Part shown: positions 8,586 to 17,909 of the stretch, in pieces
Position numbering within the stretch: the first letter of the stretch is position 1
Layout of the letters: each line of letters starts with the position of its first letter
Source of the DNA: Aureispira sp963837355
GTDB taxonomy: Bacteria; Bacteroidota; Bacteroidia; Chitinophagales; Saprospiraceae
Direction: 5' to 3'
DNA length: 64,000 bases
Assembly: GCA_963837355.1 (NCBI GenBank)
Contig: CAWIMY010000007.1
Span: forward strand, 124,001 to 188,000
Translations under genes and position numbers: made by a program
The notes under the pieces: model-generated
Databases searched by the model: none
Seen by the model: the letters and a program-made list of their open reading frames with translations, nothing else
Told to the model about the DNA's origin: nothing

Positions 8586-9401
8586 CTACGCTTGCTTGCC
8601 TGGTATAATAAGAACGGGCAAATCGGATTGCAACGCTACTTTTTGACTTACACTGTCGTGAAATAAGTTCTCAAACCAACCCCGATGATGCGCCACTAAA
8701 CATAATATATTTCCTTTTTGCGTATGGGCGAAATCTAAAATTCCTTGCATCGTATTATCAGAAACGACCTTGTGGTAAGTGAAGGGGATCGCCATGTTAG
8801 TAAGGTAATCCTCAATGCTGTTGTCCATGTTAGAATCTTGATCGCTTTTGGCGACGTGCAACAACTGCAATTTCAACCGAGAGGCTTGTACCAAGCTCAA
8901 AGCAGGATTGAGGGTATTGAGCACGGTCAAATCTAACGCATCTACTGCTAAGACCATATTTTTGAGGTCTTGATAATGGGTTTCCAAAGGAATCGCCAAA
9001 ATTGGAAACTTGTTGGATTTGACCAATTTGCTGGCGGTGCTGCCCCAAACTTGTTTGCTAATGTTAGAAGCTCCCAAGGTGCCCATAACAACTAGTTCAG
9101 CGGCTACGCGCTCTGCTTCGCGCTCAATCATCTCGATGGGATAACCATGTCGGCAAGTGCCTTCAATAGAAAGCCCTTCAGGAGCAGTCGCTTTAATTTT
9201 GGCCAAAAATTCGGTCATGTCTTTTTCTCTGTCTTCGCGAATCACGCGGTTGACATTAGTCATGTGCCCTGCAGGACTAGAAACATGGTAGGTATGTACT
9301 AGGTGCAGATCGGCATTGAAACGCTTGGCGAGGGCAATCGCTACATCCAACGCTTTGTTGGCATTATCAGAAAAGTCTGTTGGGACTAGAATATTTTTCA
9401 T
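8586..9401 (-). CDS. tandem-domain universal stress protein
   Basis: This cytoplasmic UspA-type protein of 271 residues has two Usp domains. The first domain starts MKNILVPTDFSDNANKALDVA and includes the nucleotide-loop-like VVMGTLGASNISKQVWGSTA. The second starts near residue 150 (NMVLAVDALD) and ends with VAHHRGWFENLFHDSVSQKV before LPVLIIPG. The start ATG 9401 is chosen because the Usp fold begins there; the open frame upstream has no homology. A candidate -7 box lies 51 bases upstream. Such proteins are generally induced by starvation or stress, but this sequence does not show the trigger. Confidence 0.9.
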   Translation of the reverse strand: MKNILVPTDFSDNANKALDVAIALAKRFNADLHLVHTYHVSSPAGHMTNVNRVIREDREKDMTEFLAKIKATAPEGLSIEGTCRHGYPIEMIEREAERVAAELVVMGTLGASNISKQVWGSTASKLVKSNKFPILAIPLETHYQDLKNMVLAVDALDLTVLNTLNPALSLVQASRLKLQLLHVAKSDQDSNMDNSIEDYLTNMAIPFTYHKVVSDNTMQGILDFAHTQKGNILCLVAHHRGWFENLFHDSVSQKVALQSDLPVLIIPGKQA

Positions 9402-9451
9402 AGTGCTGTTGGTAGAGTGATTTTTATAGAAAACAGCAACGTGCTGTCTAA

Positions 9452-9459
9452 CAAATATA
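9452..9459 (-). promoter_or_regulatory. probable -7 element of the universal stress gene
   Basis: On the minus strand TATATTTG matches TAnnTTTG, 51 bases upstream of the ATG. No matching -33 TTTG is seen, which could mean that an activator is required. Confidence 0.45.
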
Positions 9460-9492
9460 ACATTACCCATCCATAAACTCCCCTAAAATAGT

Positions 9493-9500
9493 GTATTTTT
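9493..9500 (+). promoter_or_regulatory. possible -7 element of the LRR gene pair
   Basis: TATTTTTG lies 36 bases upstream of the ATG at 9536, divergent from the -7 box of the universal stress gene. No clear -33 element is seen. Confidence 0.4.
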
Positions 9501-9535
9501 GTAGATTGGCTACGATTTTGAACAGATGCAAGACT

Positions 9536-11323
9536 ATGGATGCTGTCCCCATCAAACACGCTTTACGCCTAGACCATCAAGGTTATACCCACTTGCCCGA
9601 AGACATTTTTCAGGGGGCAGAACTACAACTGCTTGATGCTTCCAATAATGCTTTGGAAGTTTTAGATCAACGTTTGGGAATGCTCACAGAACTCCAACAA
9701 TTGGATTTGTCCTACAACCAATTGCAAACGCTACCCAACAGTTTCGCTCAGTTGCATCAGTTGGAGCGCTTAATACTCCGCCATAATAAGTTTACTAGCG
9801 TTCCTGCCGTGCTCTGCCAGTTGCCTAATTTGCGCGTTCTAGACCTTGGGCACAACCAATTGATGACCTTACCAGCGGACATGGTACAATTGCAAGCCTT
9901 GGTAGAATTAAACCTTACGTTTAATAAATTGACACATTTTTCTGTCGCGTTGTGCCAACTGCCGCGCCTAGAAATCTTGCGCTTGAAGAGCAACCAGCTC
10001 CAAGTCTTACCCGAGGAAATTGGCGCGCTTAAAGCCCTGCGGGTATTGGATTTAGAATTCAATCCTCTAAAAACGCTACCTGATAGCCTCGCCCAGCTAC
10101 ATCAATTGGAACAACTTAACTGTCTCGCCAATGAATTTGCGACTTTTCCTAACGTGTTATTAGAGTTACCTCAAATTCTCCCATTGGACGAATTAGACTT
10201 AGGATTTAGACTAGGCTTGCGCCAAAAACAGTTGACGCAAGTCGCTAAATTGCTGCAACAACTCGCTCCTAGGAAAGTCACTACCGCGACAAAAAAAGCG
10301 TTGTTTCGGCTACTTTGTGAACAGCCCATAGCTGAACTGCCCCGCGCCGCCATCTTTCCTCTGTTGGCCTTGCGGCACCGAGAACTACAGAAAAAAATAG
10401 CAAAATATTTGCTACAAAAAACGCCTACCCTTCGTCTTACTAGTCGCTTATTTCGCTTAGGCAAATTTTCTTTTTTAACCGAAGAAGTCGTGGCGGCTGC
10501 TCCTTGGGTGGATGATTATGCCGTCGCTACGCATATCGTGTTGGGGGAAAGAATCGCTCAAAAAGAACTACCCGTCCTCCACGAAACGGCTGTTTTTATT
10601 TCGGAAAGAGCCGTACAGCAGCATTATCAACCACTGAAAACCTTAGCTTGGTTAGAAGAAAATAAAGGGCAGTTACTGAATTTACTGCGCAGCCACCAAG
10701 GAGAAAACATCCTATTGGCCTTGCAATGGCTAGAAGGCAGTACGCTTTTGGCGACGCTGGCAACAGAATTGCTTCTGGCTTATGTGTTCCTATCGCCCCA
10801 AGAACGCGCGGCCTCCAAGGCACTCAAAAGGGCGCTACGCACTGCCTTGCCCAACTTTGAGCCGCAGCAATTGCCTCATGTGACGTTTAAGCTCTACGCC
10901 CCCAATCGAAGCGAGTCCGAGACATCCAAACGCATTGCCACCTGTATACAGCCCAATGCCCATTGGGACGGCTTAGCCGTAGCGCGCTACCTTTTTGTAA
11001 CCTACCAAGTAGGCTACGGGTATTTGATCCAACACTTGCCCACCGAGGAGTTAAATAACTGGTTAAAGACCTTCACAAAAGGTACTACGTTGGATCTTTC
11101 TTGCTTAACCCAGCTCCAACAACTGCCGCCCTTGCCCGAGAATTGGATAGAAATTAAATGCTTAAATCTGCGCGGTTGTGCCTTTAGCCAAGCGCCACAA
11201 CTGGAACTATTGCAGCAACTGCCCAGTTTAGAAGAAATAGATTTGCGCAACAATCCCATTCGGTACCTCCCACGCACCTTGCTCAAAGAACTGTCGAGCT
11301 ATCGGGTGCTCCTTTCTAAATAA
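9536..11323 (+). CDS. leucine-rich-repeat protein with internal helical/BRCT-like region (copy 1)
   Basis: This 595-residue protein has no signal peptide, so it is probably cytoplasmic. Residues about 30-215 carry roughly eight 23-residue LRRs of the LxxLxLSxNQLxxLPxx type. The middle (about 225-500) is helical. It includes a segment near 300-360 (RLFRLGKFSFL ... ATHIVLGE ... AVFISERAV) that resembles a BRCT fold by eye; this is inference. A second short LRR-like block closes the protein (LNLRGC ... EEIDLRNNPIRYLP). The start is ATG 9536 (MDAVPIKHALRL); a GTG at 9491 is less likely. A close paralogue begins 25 bases after its stop, so the two are likely co-transcribed. The function is unknown; LRRs usually bind protein partners. 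Confidence 0.85.
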   Translation: MDAVPIKHALRLDHQGYTHLPEDIFQGAELQLLDASNNALEVLDQRLGMLTELQQLDLSYNQLQTLPNSFAQLHQLERLILRHNKFTSVPAVLCQLPNLRVLDLGHNQLMTLPADMVQLQALVELNLTFNKLTHFSVALCQLPRLEILRLKSNQLQVLPEEIGALKALRVLDLEFNPLKTLPDSLAQLHQLEQLNCLANEFATFPNVLLELPQILPLDELDLGFRLGLRQKQLTQVAKLLQQLAPRKVTTATKKALFRLLCEQPIAELPRAAIFPLLALRHRELQKKIAKYLLQKTPTLRLTSRLFRLGKFSFLTEEVVAAAPWVDDYAVATHIVLGERIAQKELPVLHETAVFISERAVQQHYQPLKTLAWLEENKGQLLNLLRSHQGENILLALQWLEGSTLLATLATELLLAYVFLSPQERAASKALKRALRTALPNFEPQQLPHVTFKLYAPNRSESETSKRIATCIQPNAHWDGLAVARYLFVTYQVGYGYLIQHLPTEELNNWLKTFTKGTTLDLSCLTQLQQLPPLPENWIEIKCLNLRGCAFSQAPQLELLQQLPSLEEIDLRNNPIRYLPRTLLKELSSYRVLLSK

Positions 11324-11348
11324 TTTCTTGACTTTTGACCCTTGCCTT

Positions 11349-13012
11349 ATGCGTTTTGATCGACATCTAACGGCCTTTAAACCTGTGCTAATTATTGACC
11401 AATGGAAACACGGAATCATTCCTACGTCTGTCTGGGAAAGGAGTGACTGCCAACGCCTAGAGATGGCGCAGCAGCAACTTGCTACGTTGGATACGCGTAT
11501 TGGCAACTTAACGTCCTTGCGTCGCCTTGATTTATCGGGCAATCAACTGCAAACGCTCCCTGCAAGTTTTGCACAATTGCAACAGCTAGAGGAATTGCAA
11601 TTGGCTGATAATGCGTTTTCTACCTTTCCAGAAATTCTCTGTCAACTGCCTCGTCTGCGGGTCTTGCAATTGCGCGGAAACGCTATTGAACAATTGCCTG
11701 AATCCATTGGCCAACTCCGACACTTAGAAGTACTGGATTTGGGGTATCTCCCTTTACGGGAATTGCCTACAGGTATGAAGCAGCTTGTTCGCTTAAACAT
11801 CTTGTCCATTAGCTCTAGGTCTTGGATCGCCTTTCCAAAAGTGCTGTTGCAACTGCCGCAACTACTGCCTAATTTTATGCGTTTTGATAACCTGAGCATT
11901 AGCCCCACACAAGTCGGTTTTTTATACAAAATTCTAAAACAACTGAGCCAACAAGCTACCACGCCCGCGATCAAAAAAGCAGCGTACGAGGCGGCTTATG
12001 CGTTGCTTTTTGAGGAAGGGCAAGCTGCTATTTCTCGGCCAGTCTTGTTGACGCTCTTGGCCTTAGACAAACAGCCTTGGCGTAAGAAATTGGCTTCGTA
12101 CATTACACGCCAAAGTACGCCACCAACCGCCCAGAGCCATGTGGTTTTGTTGGGCAAACCCGATAAGCTTGATCTCACTCGACTCAATAATGCTCCTTGG
12201 GCAGCGACGATTGGCGCGGCGACCCACGCCATTGTAGGGCGAAAGATTCCCTTGAGCGCCTTACAGCAGCTTTCGGAAACAACCGTTTTATGGTCAGAAT
12301 TTAAAGCTAGGGCTTATTATGATCCTTTACAATCGGTCGATTTTATAGACGAAAATTACGAGAACCTAAGAACGATGTTGCTCAGTGGGCAGGTCGGGAA
12401 TATTATATTGGCTTTGCAATGGCTAGAAAATAGCGTGCTGTTACCGCGCTTGACGACTGAATTATTGGTAGGTTATCTACGATTAACCCCCGAAGAAAAA
12501 GCCGCGTGCCGCTCTGGTTGTATAAAGGCTTTTGAGCGTTGTTTTGAGGAGTTTGAAGACCGTTATTTGCCCCCTGTTAATACGCCTGTAATTGATCGAA
12601 AAATAGAAAAGTACCACTTAGAGCGCGTCTTAAATTCTATAGAGAACGGCCCCTTTGGGATTCGTTATCCTTGGCTGAAACGTTGTTCCGTGCTTGTGGG
12701 GTCGGGTGGTCTTATCTAGTAAAGTATCACAGTGAAGAAGGATTAGAAGCTTGGTTGCGCCAATTTTTGAAAGGCGATACCTTGTGTTTGTCGGCCATAG
12801 GGGAGCTGTATCGCCTGCCGACTTTGAAAGGCGATTGGAGGGGTGTTCGGCGCTTAGATTTACGAGGTTGCTCTTTTCGTTATCCTCCTTACTTTCCTAC
12901 GTTGAGACCATTTATTAATTTAGAAGAAATAGATTTGCGGGGTAACCCTATAAAAAGTGCTAGTTCTGTTTGGCGGGCTCAAAAAGAGCAGCATAGATTG
13001 TTGATTGATTAG
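11349..13012 (+). CDS. leucine-rich-repeat protein (copy 2), frame interrupted near 12650
   Basis: This is a paralogue of the preceding gene with the same order: LRRs (about residues 45-150), a helical middle with the BRCT-like phrases VVLLGKPDKLDL and ATHAIVGRKIPL, and a closing LRR block (RLDLRGC ... EEIDLRGNPI). At a run of four C (12650-12653) the frame changes by -1. Restoring one C joins ENGP to LWDSLSLAETLF, which aligns with HWDGLAVARYLF of copy 1. The corrected protein is about 555 residues. The start is ATG 11349 (MRFDRHLTAFK); a TTG at 11328 is possible. The indel is the only clear missing-base case outside the Rpn array and looks like a homopolymer error. Confidence 0.8.
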
Positions 13013-13150
13013 AGCAAGCTCTTGGAAGAAGCGCGCGGGCAAATTCGTACAGTCGTAGCCCTCGATTTAGCCAACTTCTTAAAACAAATACCTAACTTAG
13101 TGCAAATAGACAGGCAGGAGGGAAGTTCAGAAAGTTTTCTGCTTGGCTGA
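13013..13150 (+). pseudogene. in-frame LRR-like tail after the TAG of copy 2
   Basis: Directly after the TAG at 13010-13012 the same frame stays open for 45 codons. It reads LLEEARGQIRTVVALDLANF, then LKQIPNLVQID, ending at TGA 13148-13150. ALDLANFLKQIPNLVQID resembles a degenerate LRR. No start codon or promoter precedes it. It may be the remnant of a longer ancestral LRR protein, or a third copy. Confidence 0.4.
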
Positions 13151-13202
13151 ACCGTCCATTCATTGGCGCTTTTTTTATCCTTATTCATTAATACCCTTTG
13201 CT

Positions 13203-14090
13203 ATGATCGTTCTAGAAACCCAACAACTAACAAAAGTCTATTCCAAGAAAGTAACGGCTGTTGATCAGCTCAATCTGAAAATTGAGAAAGGCAATATCTA
13301 CGGTATTTTGGGGCCTAATGGAAGTGGAAAAACCACCACTTTGGGGATGGTGTTGGGCATTATTGCCCCAACATCGGGCAACTACGGTTGGTTTGGTGGG
13401 CAAAAAGGGGCGGCTGTCCGCCGCCGTATTGGTGCTATTTTAGAAACGCCCAATTTTTATCCCTATCTCAATGCACAGAAAAATTTGGAAGTAGTCGCCC
13501 ACATCAAAAAGGTGCCTAAGAATAATATTCCGAGCTTGATTGAACGGGTAGGATTGGCAGGGCGCACGGACTCCGCGTTTCACACCTATTCGCTAGGAAT
13601 GAAACAGCGGCTAGCCATTGCAGGAGCTTTAATTGGCGACCCTGAAGTATTGATTTTTGATGAACCCACCAATGGCCTCGATCCGCAAGGCATTGCTGAG
13701 GTACGGACGTTGTTGGCCGATATTGGCGCGCAAGGCAAAACGATTTTGCTCGCTAGCCACATCATTGACGAAGTAGAGAAAATCTGTGACCACGTTGCGA
13801 TTATCAAATACGGCGACTTGATCGCCTCGGGCAGTGTGGCCGAAATTCTAAGTACAGAACCCATCATTGAAGTAGGGGCTGCCGATTTGCTGAGCCTCAA
13901 AAATGCCTTATCTGGTTTGAATGCCATAACGAGCTTGCGTGAAGAAATGCCTTTTCTAGAATTGACGCTGTCGGCTGATTATACGGCCGCGCAACTCAAC
14001 CAATGGTTGTTTGAGCAAGGCCAAGTATTGAGCCACCTCAAAGTGCGTAAAAAGAGCTTGGAAGCAGAGTTCTTAGAACGTACCTCGTAA
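13203..14090 (+). CDS. ABC transporter ATP-binding protein
   Basis: This 295-residue ATPase subunit has Walker A GPNGSGKTT, a Q-loop region, the signature YSLGMKQRLAIAG and Walker B VLIFDEPTNGLDP, followed by the H-loop LLASHIIDEVEKI. Its layout is that of the ABC-2 / bacitracin-exporter-like (CcmA-type) subfamily with a C-terminal extension of about 75 residues. The start ATG 13203 (MIVLETQQLTKVY) is preferred over a TTG at 13143. No permease gene is adjacent, so its membrane partner must be encoded elsewhere, or the protein acts on translation or regulation; the substrate is unknown. The next gene, an antibiotic-type acetyltransferase, starts 33 bases downstream and may be co-transcribed. 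Confidence 0.88.
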   Translation: MIVLETQQLTKVYSKKVTAVDQLNLKIEKGNIYGILGPNGSGKTTTLGMVLGIIAPTSGNYGWFGGQKGAAVRRRIGAILETPNFYPYLNAQKNLEVVAHIKKVPKNNIPSLIERVGLAGRTDSAFHTYSLGMKQRLAIAGALIGDPEVLIFDEPTNGLDPQGIAEVRTLLADIGAQGKTILLASHIIDEVEKICDHVAIIKYGDLIASGSVAEILSTEPIIEVGAADLLSLKNALSGLNAITSLREEMPFLELTLSADYTAAQLNQWLFEQGQVLSHLKVRKKSLEAEFLERTS

Positions 14091-14123
14091 TTTTTTAGTG
14101 TAAAGAGCAAGTATAGCAATCCC

Positions 14124-14753
14124 ATGAAAGGCCCTAATCCCAGTACCCGATTTCCTTTAGCCCATTACGAGCGGCTGTGTTTTTTGAAGAACATTATTAC
14201 TAATCCCAATATTGTAGTAGGCGATTATACCTACTACGATGACTTCGAAGACGTGTATAATTTTGAGAAAAACGTCAAATACCATTTTGATTTTATCAAC
14301 GATCAATTGCTAATCGGCAAGTTTTGTATGATTGCTTCGGATGTGACGTTTATTATGAATGGAGCCAATCATCTGACGGACGCTTTTTCTACCTACCCCT
14401 TTGCAATTTTTGGCGAAGGCTGGGCTGACGCGATGGAAGGCAAAACCTATCCCCAAAAGGGTAATATAACGATTGGTAACGATGTTTGGATAGGTTACAA
14501 CGCGACGATCATGGCAGGGGTAACGGTGGGCGATGGCGCTATTATTGCCACAAATGCTACAGTTGTAAAAGATGTTCCGCCCTACGCCATCGTTGGTGGA
14601 AATCCTGCTAAAGTCCTTAAAAAACGCTTCTCAGAGGCTACGATTGAACACTTATTGCGCTTGCAATGGTGGAACTGGCCCATCGAAAAAATCACCGCTA
14701 ACGTACAACAGCTAACAGCTGCTTCGCACGCTTGGCTAGAAGAAACAGAGTAG
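14124..14753 (+). CDS. Vat/CatB-type xenobiotic acetyltransferase
   Basis: This 209-residue left-handed beta-helix (hexapeptide) acetyltransferase belongs to the streptogramin A / chloramphenicol class-B group. Family hallmarks are the N-terminal MKGPNP, VVGDYTYYDD, the IGKFCMIASDVTFIMNGANH segment with the catalytic His, TYPFAIFGEGW, the hexapeptide repeats IGNDVWIGYNATIMAGV and DGAIIATNATVVKDV, then YAIVGGNPAK and a C-terminal LLRLQWWNWP. It acetylates hydroxyl groups of drugs using acetyl-CoA; the true substrate here is not known. It lies just after an ABC ATPase gene, which hints at a drug-tolerance pair. No mobile-element sequences flank it, so it looks chromosomal. Confidence 0.88.
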   Translation: MKGPNPSTRFPLAHYERLCFLKNIITNPNIVVGDYTYYDDFEDVYNFEKNVKYHFDFINDQLLIGKFCMIASDVTFIMNGANHLTDAFSTYPFAIFGEGWADAMEGKTYPQKGNITIGNDVWIGYNATIMAGVTVGDGAIIATNATVVKDVPPYAIVGGNPAKVLKKRFSEATIEHLLRLQWWNWPIEKITANVQQLTAASHAWLEETE

Positions 14754-14771
14754 GCAAATTGGGCGCGGCGA

Positions 14772-16514
14772 TCAAGACCGAAAACGAATATCTTTGACGA
14801 CCAATTGTAACTTAGTACGCCCTCTAAAATGGTTTTCATCCACTACATAACAGCATTCAAACGGTTTTTTAGCTTTCAGGGCATCAAAGTGTTGCGCTTG
14901 GTGGAAAGCAATGCCCTCGACAGGCGCACTCGCACTGCCGTTTTGTTGTAGGACTAGTTTGAGGTGTTTGTTATTTAATAATTTAGAATAGCCGGTATCG
15001 CTTACTTGCTGTGAGGCAAAAACAGGGCGCATATTCTTAGGGCCAAAAGGCGCAAACTGCCGCAGCAATTGCCAGAAGGAATCCTGAATGGTAGACAGCG
15101 ATAAGTACGCATCAATGGGTTGTACAGGCAACGCCGCTGTTGCTGTAATTCCCTGTTGCGCCAAGCCCTCAAAACGCTCTACAAAACGTTCCCAGTTGCT
15201 CTCTTTGAGCGCCAAGCCCGCTGCAAAAGGATGCCCCCCAAAGTGAATGAGCAAATCCGAGCAGGATTCTAAGGCCGCATGAATGTTAAAGTTGCCCGCC
15301 GAGCGCGCCGACCCTACCAAGCGTCCATTGGTTTTGGTGAGTACCAAACAAGGTTTGTTGTACTGTTCTACCATTTTGGCGGCAACAATGCCGAGGACAC
15401 CTTGGTGCCAATCAGGGTGATAGAGCAACAAGGCTCGCCGTTCTGCGAAAGCAATATCCTCTTGTACTTGTTGTTGTGCTTGCCGAACAATGCCCTGTTC
15501 AATATGACGGCGCTGTTCGTTGAGCTTAATCAAGGCTTCGGCGAGGCGTTCGGCTTCCGCCAAATTGGGGGCGGTGAGCAGCTGTACCGCGAGTTGAGCA
15601 TCTTCTAGGCGACCTGCTGCATTGATGTGTGGTGCCATTCCAAAAACAATATCCCGCACATTATAATCGTGTGTTTTACCCAAGGCATCCATCAATGCCT
15701 GTAATCCTAAGGAAGCTTGTTCGTTCAATTGACGCATTCCAAAGTAGGCCAAAACGCGGTTTTCCCCCGTCAGCGCCACATAATCACTCGCCAAACTCAC
15801 CACCACCAAATCCAAATAAGGCCGTACGGCTTCTTCAAAATCTAAGTTGTAAAATTGGGCAAACGCCTCAATTAATTTAAAACCAATCGCGCAGCCGCTC
15901 AACTCCTTATACGGATAAGAACACGCTGTTTGTTTGGGATTTAGAATGGCGTAGGCGGGGGGCAAGGTCTTGTCGGGCAAGTGGTGGTCGCAGACAATAA
16001 CATCCAGCCCTTTTTCTTGGGCATAGGCCAAGGCATCGTGCGCTTTGATACCGCAATCAAGGGCAATCATTAAGCGACAGTCCTGTTCTACGGCATGGTC
16101 TACTCCGCGCATAGAAATACCATACCCCTCGGTGTAGCGATTGGGCAAATAAAATTCTACGAGGTCAGATTCGTGGTAACGCGCTAAAAAACGGTAGACC
16201 AATGCCACGGCAGTGGTGCCATCTACATCATAATCGCCATAGACCAAAATTTTTTCTTTCTTGACAAAGGCTTGCCCAATGCGTTGTACCGCGCGGTCCA
16301 TCCCCAACATCAAAAAGGGATCGTGGAGATGGGAGAGCTGTGGCCGAAAGAAGCGCTTGGCCTGCTCGTAGCTGTGGATGCCGCGCTGAACCAGCAATTG
16401 GCAAAAAATGGGATGAATCCCCAATTGTTTTTGTAACGTGCTGGCTTCGGCCACGTCGTATTCAATCAATTCCCAGCGCTTGCGCATTTGGCGATGCTTA
16501 TTTTGAGTATTCAT
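14772..16514 (-). CDS. recJ: single-stranded-DNA-specific exonuclease RecJ
   Basis: RecJ degrades single-stranded DNA 5' to 3' in recombination and mismatch repair. The 580-residue protein shows the DHH phosphoesterase motifs: ILVYGDYDVDGTTA, MIALDCGIKAHDAL, VIVCDHHLPD and a following Asp-rich helix. The DHHA1 motif is present as HFGGHPFAAGLAL, and the OB domain lies near the C-terminus. The start is ATG 16514; an in-frame ATG at 16487 (MRKRWELIEYD) also fits the family start. It is convergent with the acetyltransferase gene, 18 bases away. Confidence 0.95.
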   Translation of the reverse strand: MNTQNKHRQMRKRWELIEYDVAEASTLQKQLGIHPIFCQLLVQRGIHSYEQAKRFFRPQLSHLHDPFLMLGMDRAVQRIGQAFVKKEKILVYGDYDVDGTTAVALVYRFLARYHESDLVEFYLPNRYTEGYGISMRGVDHAVEQDCRLMIALDCGIKAHDALAYAQEKGLDVIVCDHHLPDKTLPPAYAILNPKQTACSYPYKELSGCAIGFKLIEAFAQFYNLDFEEAVRPYLDLVVVSLASDYVALTGENRVLAYFGMRQLNEQASLGLQALMDALGKTHDYNVRDIVFGMAPHINAAGRLEDAQLAVQLLTAPNLAEAERLAEALIKLNEQRRHIEQGIVRQAQQQVQEDIAFAERRALLLYHPDWHQGVLGIVAAKMVEQYNKPCLVLTKTNGRLVGSARSAGNFNIHAALESCSDLLIHFGGHPFAAGLALKESNWERFVERFEGLAQQGITATAALPVQPIDAYLSLSTIQDSFWQLLRQFAPFGPKNMRPVFASQQVSDTGYSKLLNNKHLKLVLQQNGSASAPVEGIAFHQAQHFDALKAKKPFECCYVVDENHFRGRTKLQLVVKDIRFRS

Positions 16515-16754
16515 AAAAAGAAAGCGGCTTTAAGTGCCTTAACAACAATTTAATGGAGAAGAGTCGTGAGAACTCGTCAAAATCAAGTATTTTTAAAGGA
16601 GAAGAAGCGCGAGTCCTTTATCAGAACGTTGGTCGCTTAATCATCAAATCATTGATAACTTACGCAGCAGGGTTTGTTTTGTTACCAAATTAGCGTAAAA
16701 TCTTTCCTTTACGGGCTTATTGAAGGTTGAAATAGGCTATTACACCATTTTTTT

Positions 16755-17909
16755 ATGCGGGTTCTATTCTTTTATTGGATTATAAATTTGTTGGCAGTTG
16801 TTGCTTTATCTGCACAAGACAGTACTGTATTAGCTAAAGAACGTCTCTCTTCAGCAGAGCAGCATTTGTCGATGGGAGTAGCCGATCACAACGCGGCCCC
16901 GCGTAACAACAACGGTATTCGGGTGGCTTTTTATAATGCAGAAAATCTATTTTGGCCTGAGGACGACAGCTTGACGCGCGACGATGATTTTACCAAAAAT
17001 GGCCTCAAACGGTGGAGTTTTTATCGCTATCAACAAAAACTCAACAATATTTATAAGGTGCTGATGGCACTGGGAGGGTGGGAGCCCCCTGCGGTCATTG
17101 GCTTTTGTGAGTTGGAACATAAAAAGGTCTTAGAAGATTTGATTAATAAAACGCCCTTGCGCCAATATGGCTATGAAGTGGTACACGAAGAATCGCCCGA
17201 CCGACGGGGGATTGATGTGGGCTTTATTTATCGTCCTAGCAAGTTTGAATACGTCAGCCACGAGGCCATCCGTGTAGATTTCCCCTTTGATTCGACCTTG
17301 CGGACGCGCGATGTGTTGCATGTGCAAGGGCGCGTGTTGGGTCGCGATACGTTGAGCGTTTTTGTCAACCACTGGCCTTCGCGCTGGGGAGGACAGGCCA
17401 AGAGTGAACCCAAACGGGTGTATGTCGCCTCCTTAGTGCGCGCTAAAATTGACGAATTGTACCAACAACAACCCAATTTAAAAGCCGTTGTTATGGGCGA
17501 TATGAACGACTATGCCGACAATACCAGTCTTGTGGAAACGCTTCGTGCCAAAGGCAGTCCTGTCGATATGCAGCAAGGCGACTTGTTTAATTACATGGCA
17601 GGATTGGGCAAAAAATGGCAACTAGGCTCGCACAAATATCAAGGCCACTGGGGCACCTTGGATCATATTATCATCTCAGAACCTCTGCTTAATGAGCCCC
17701 GCCCGAACGCCTTGCGCGCTGCCAAAGACGGTGCGCACATCTTTGCCGCGCGCTTTCTATTAGAAGAAGACAACAAGTTTTTGGGCTTGCAGCCTTTTCG
17801 AACCTATGCAGGGCCGCGCTTTATTGGAGGGTTTAGTGACCACTTGCCAATTTATATTGACTTGATGTACACACCTGGGGCATTGAGTGTGGAGGAGATG
17901 GAGGAATAG
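16755..17909 (+). CDS. secreted endonuclease/exonuclease/phosphatase family protein
   Basis: A signal peptide (cleavage after LSAQ near residue 20) precedes a Mg-dependent EEP domain. Core motifs are VAFYNAENLFWP (Asn/Glu metal site), VIGFCELEHKK, DRRGIDVGFIYRP, FVNHWPSRWGG (His/Asn), VVMGDMNDY (Asp-x-Asn), GTLDHIIIS and FSDHLPIYIDL (Asp-His catalytic end). The length is 384 residues. It probably cleaves nucleic acids or phosphoesters outside the cytoplasm, for example extracellular DNA as a phosphate source; this is inference. A strong terminator follows. Confidence 0.88.
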   Translation: MRVLFFYWIINLLAVVALSAQDSTVLAKERLSSAEQHLSMGVADHNAAPRNNNGIRVAFYNAENLFWPEDDSLTRDDDFTKNGLKRWSFYRYQQKLNNIYKVLMALGGWEPPAVIGFCELEHKKVLEDLINKTPLRQYGYEVVHEESPDRRGIDVGFIYRPSKFEYVSHEAIRVDFPFDSTLRTRDVLHVQGRVLGRDTLSVFVNHWPSRWGGQAKSEPKRVYVASLVRAKIDELYQQQPNLKAVVMGDMNDYADNTSLVETLRAKGSPVDMQQGDLFNYMAGLGKKWQLGSHKYQGHWGTLDHIIISEPLLNEPRPNALRAAKDGAHIFAARFLLEEDNKFLGLQPFRTYAGPRFIGGFSDHLPIYIDLMYTPGALSVEEMEE

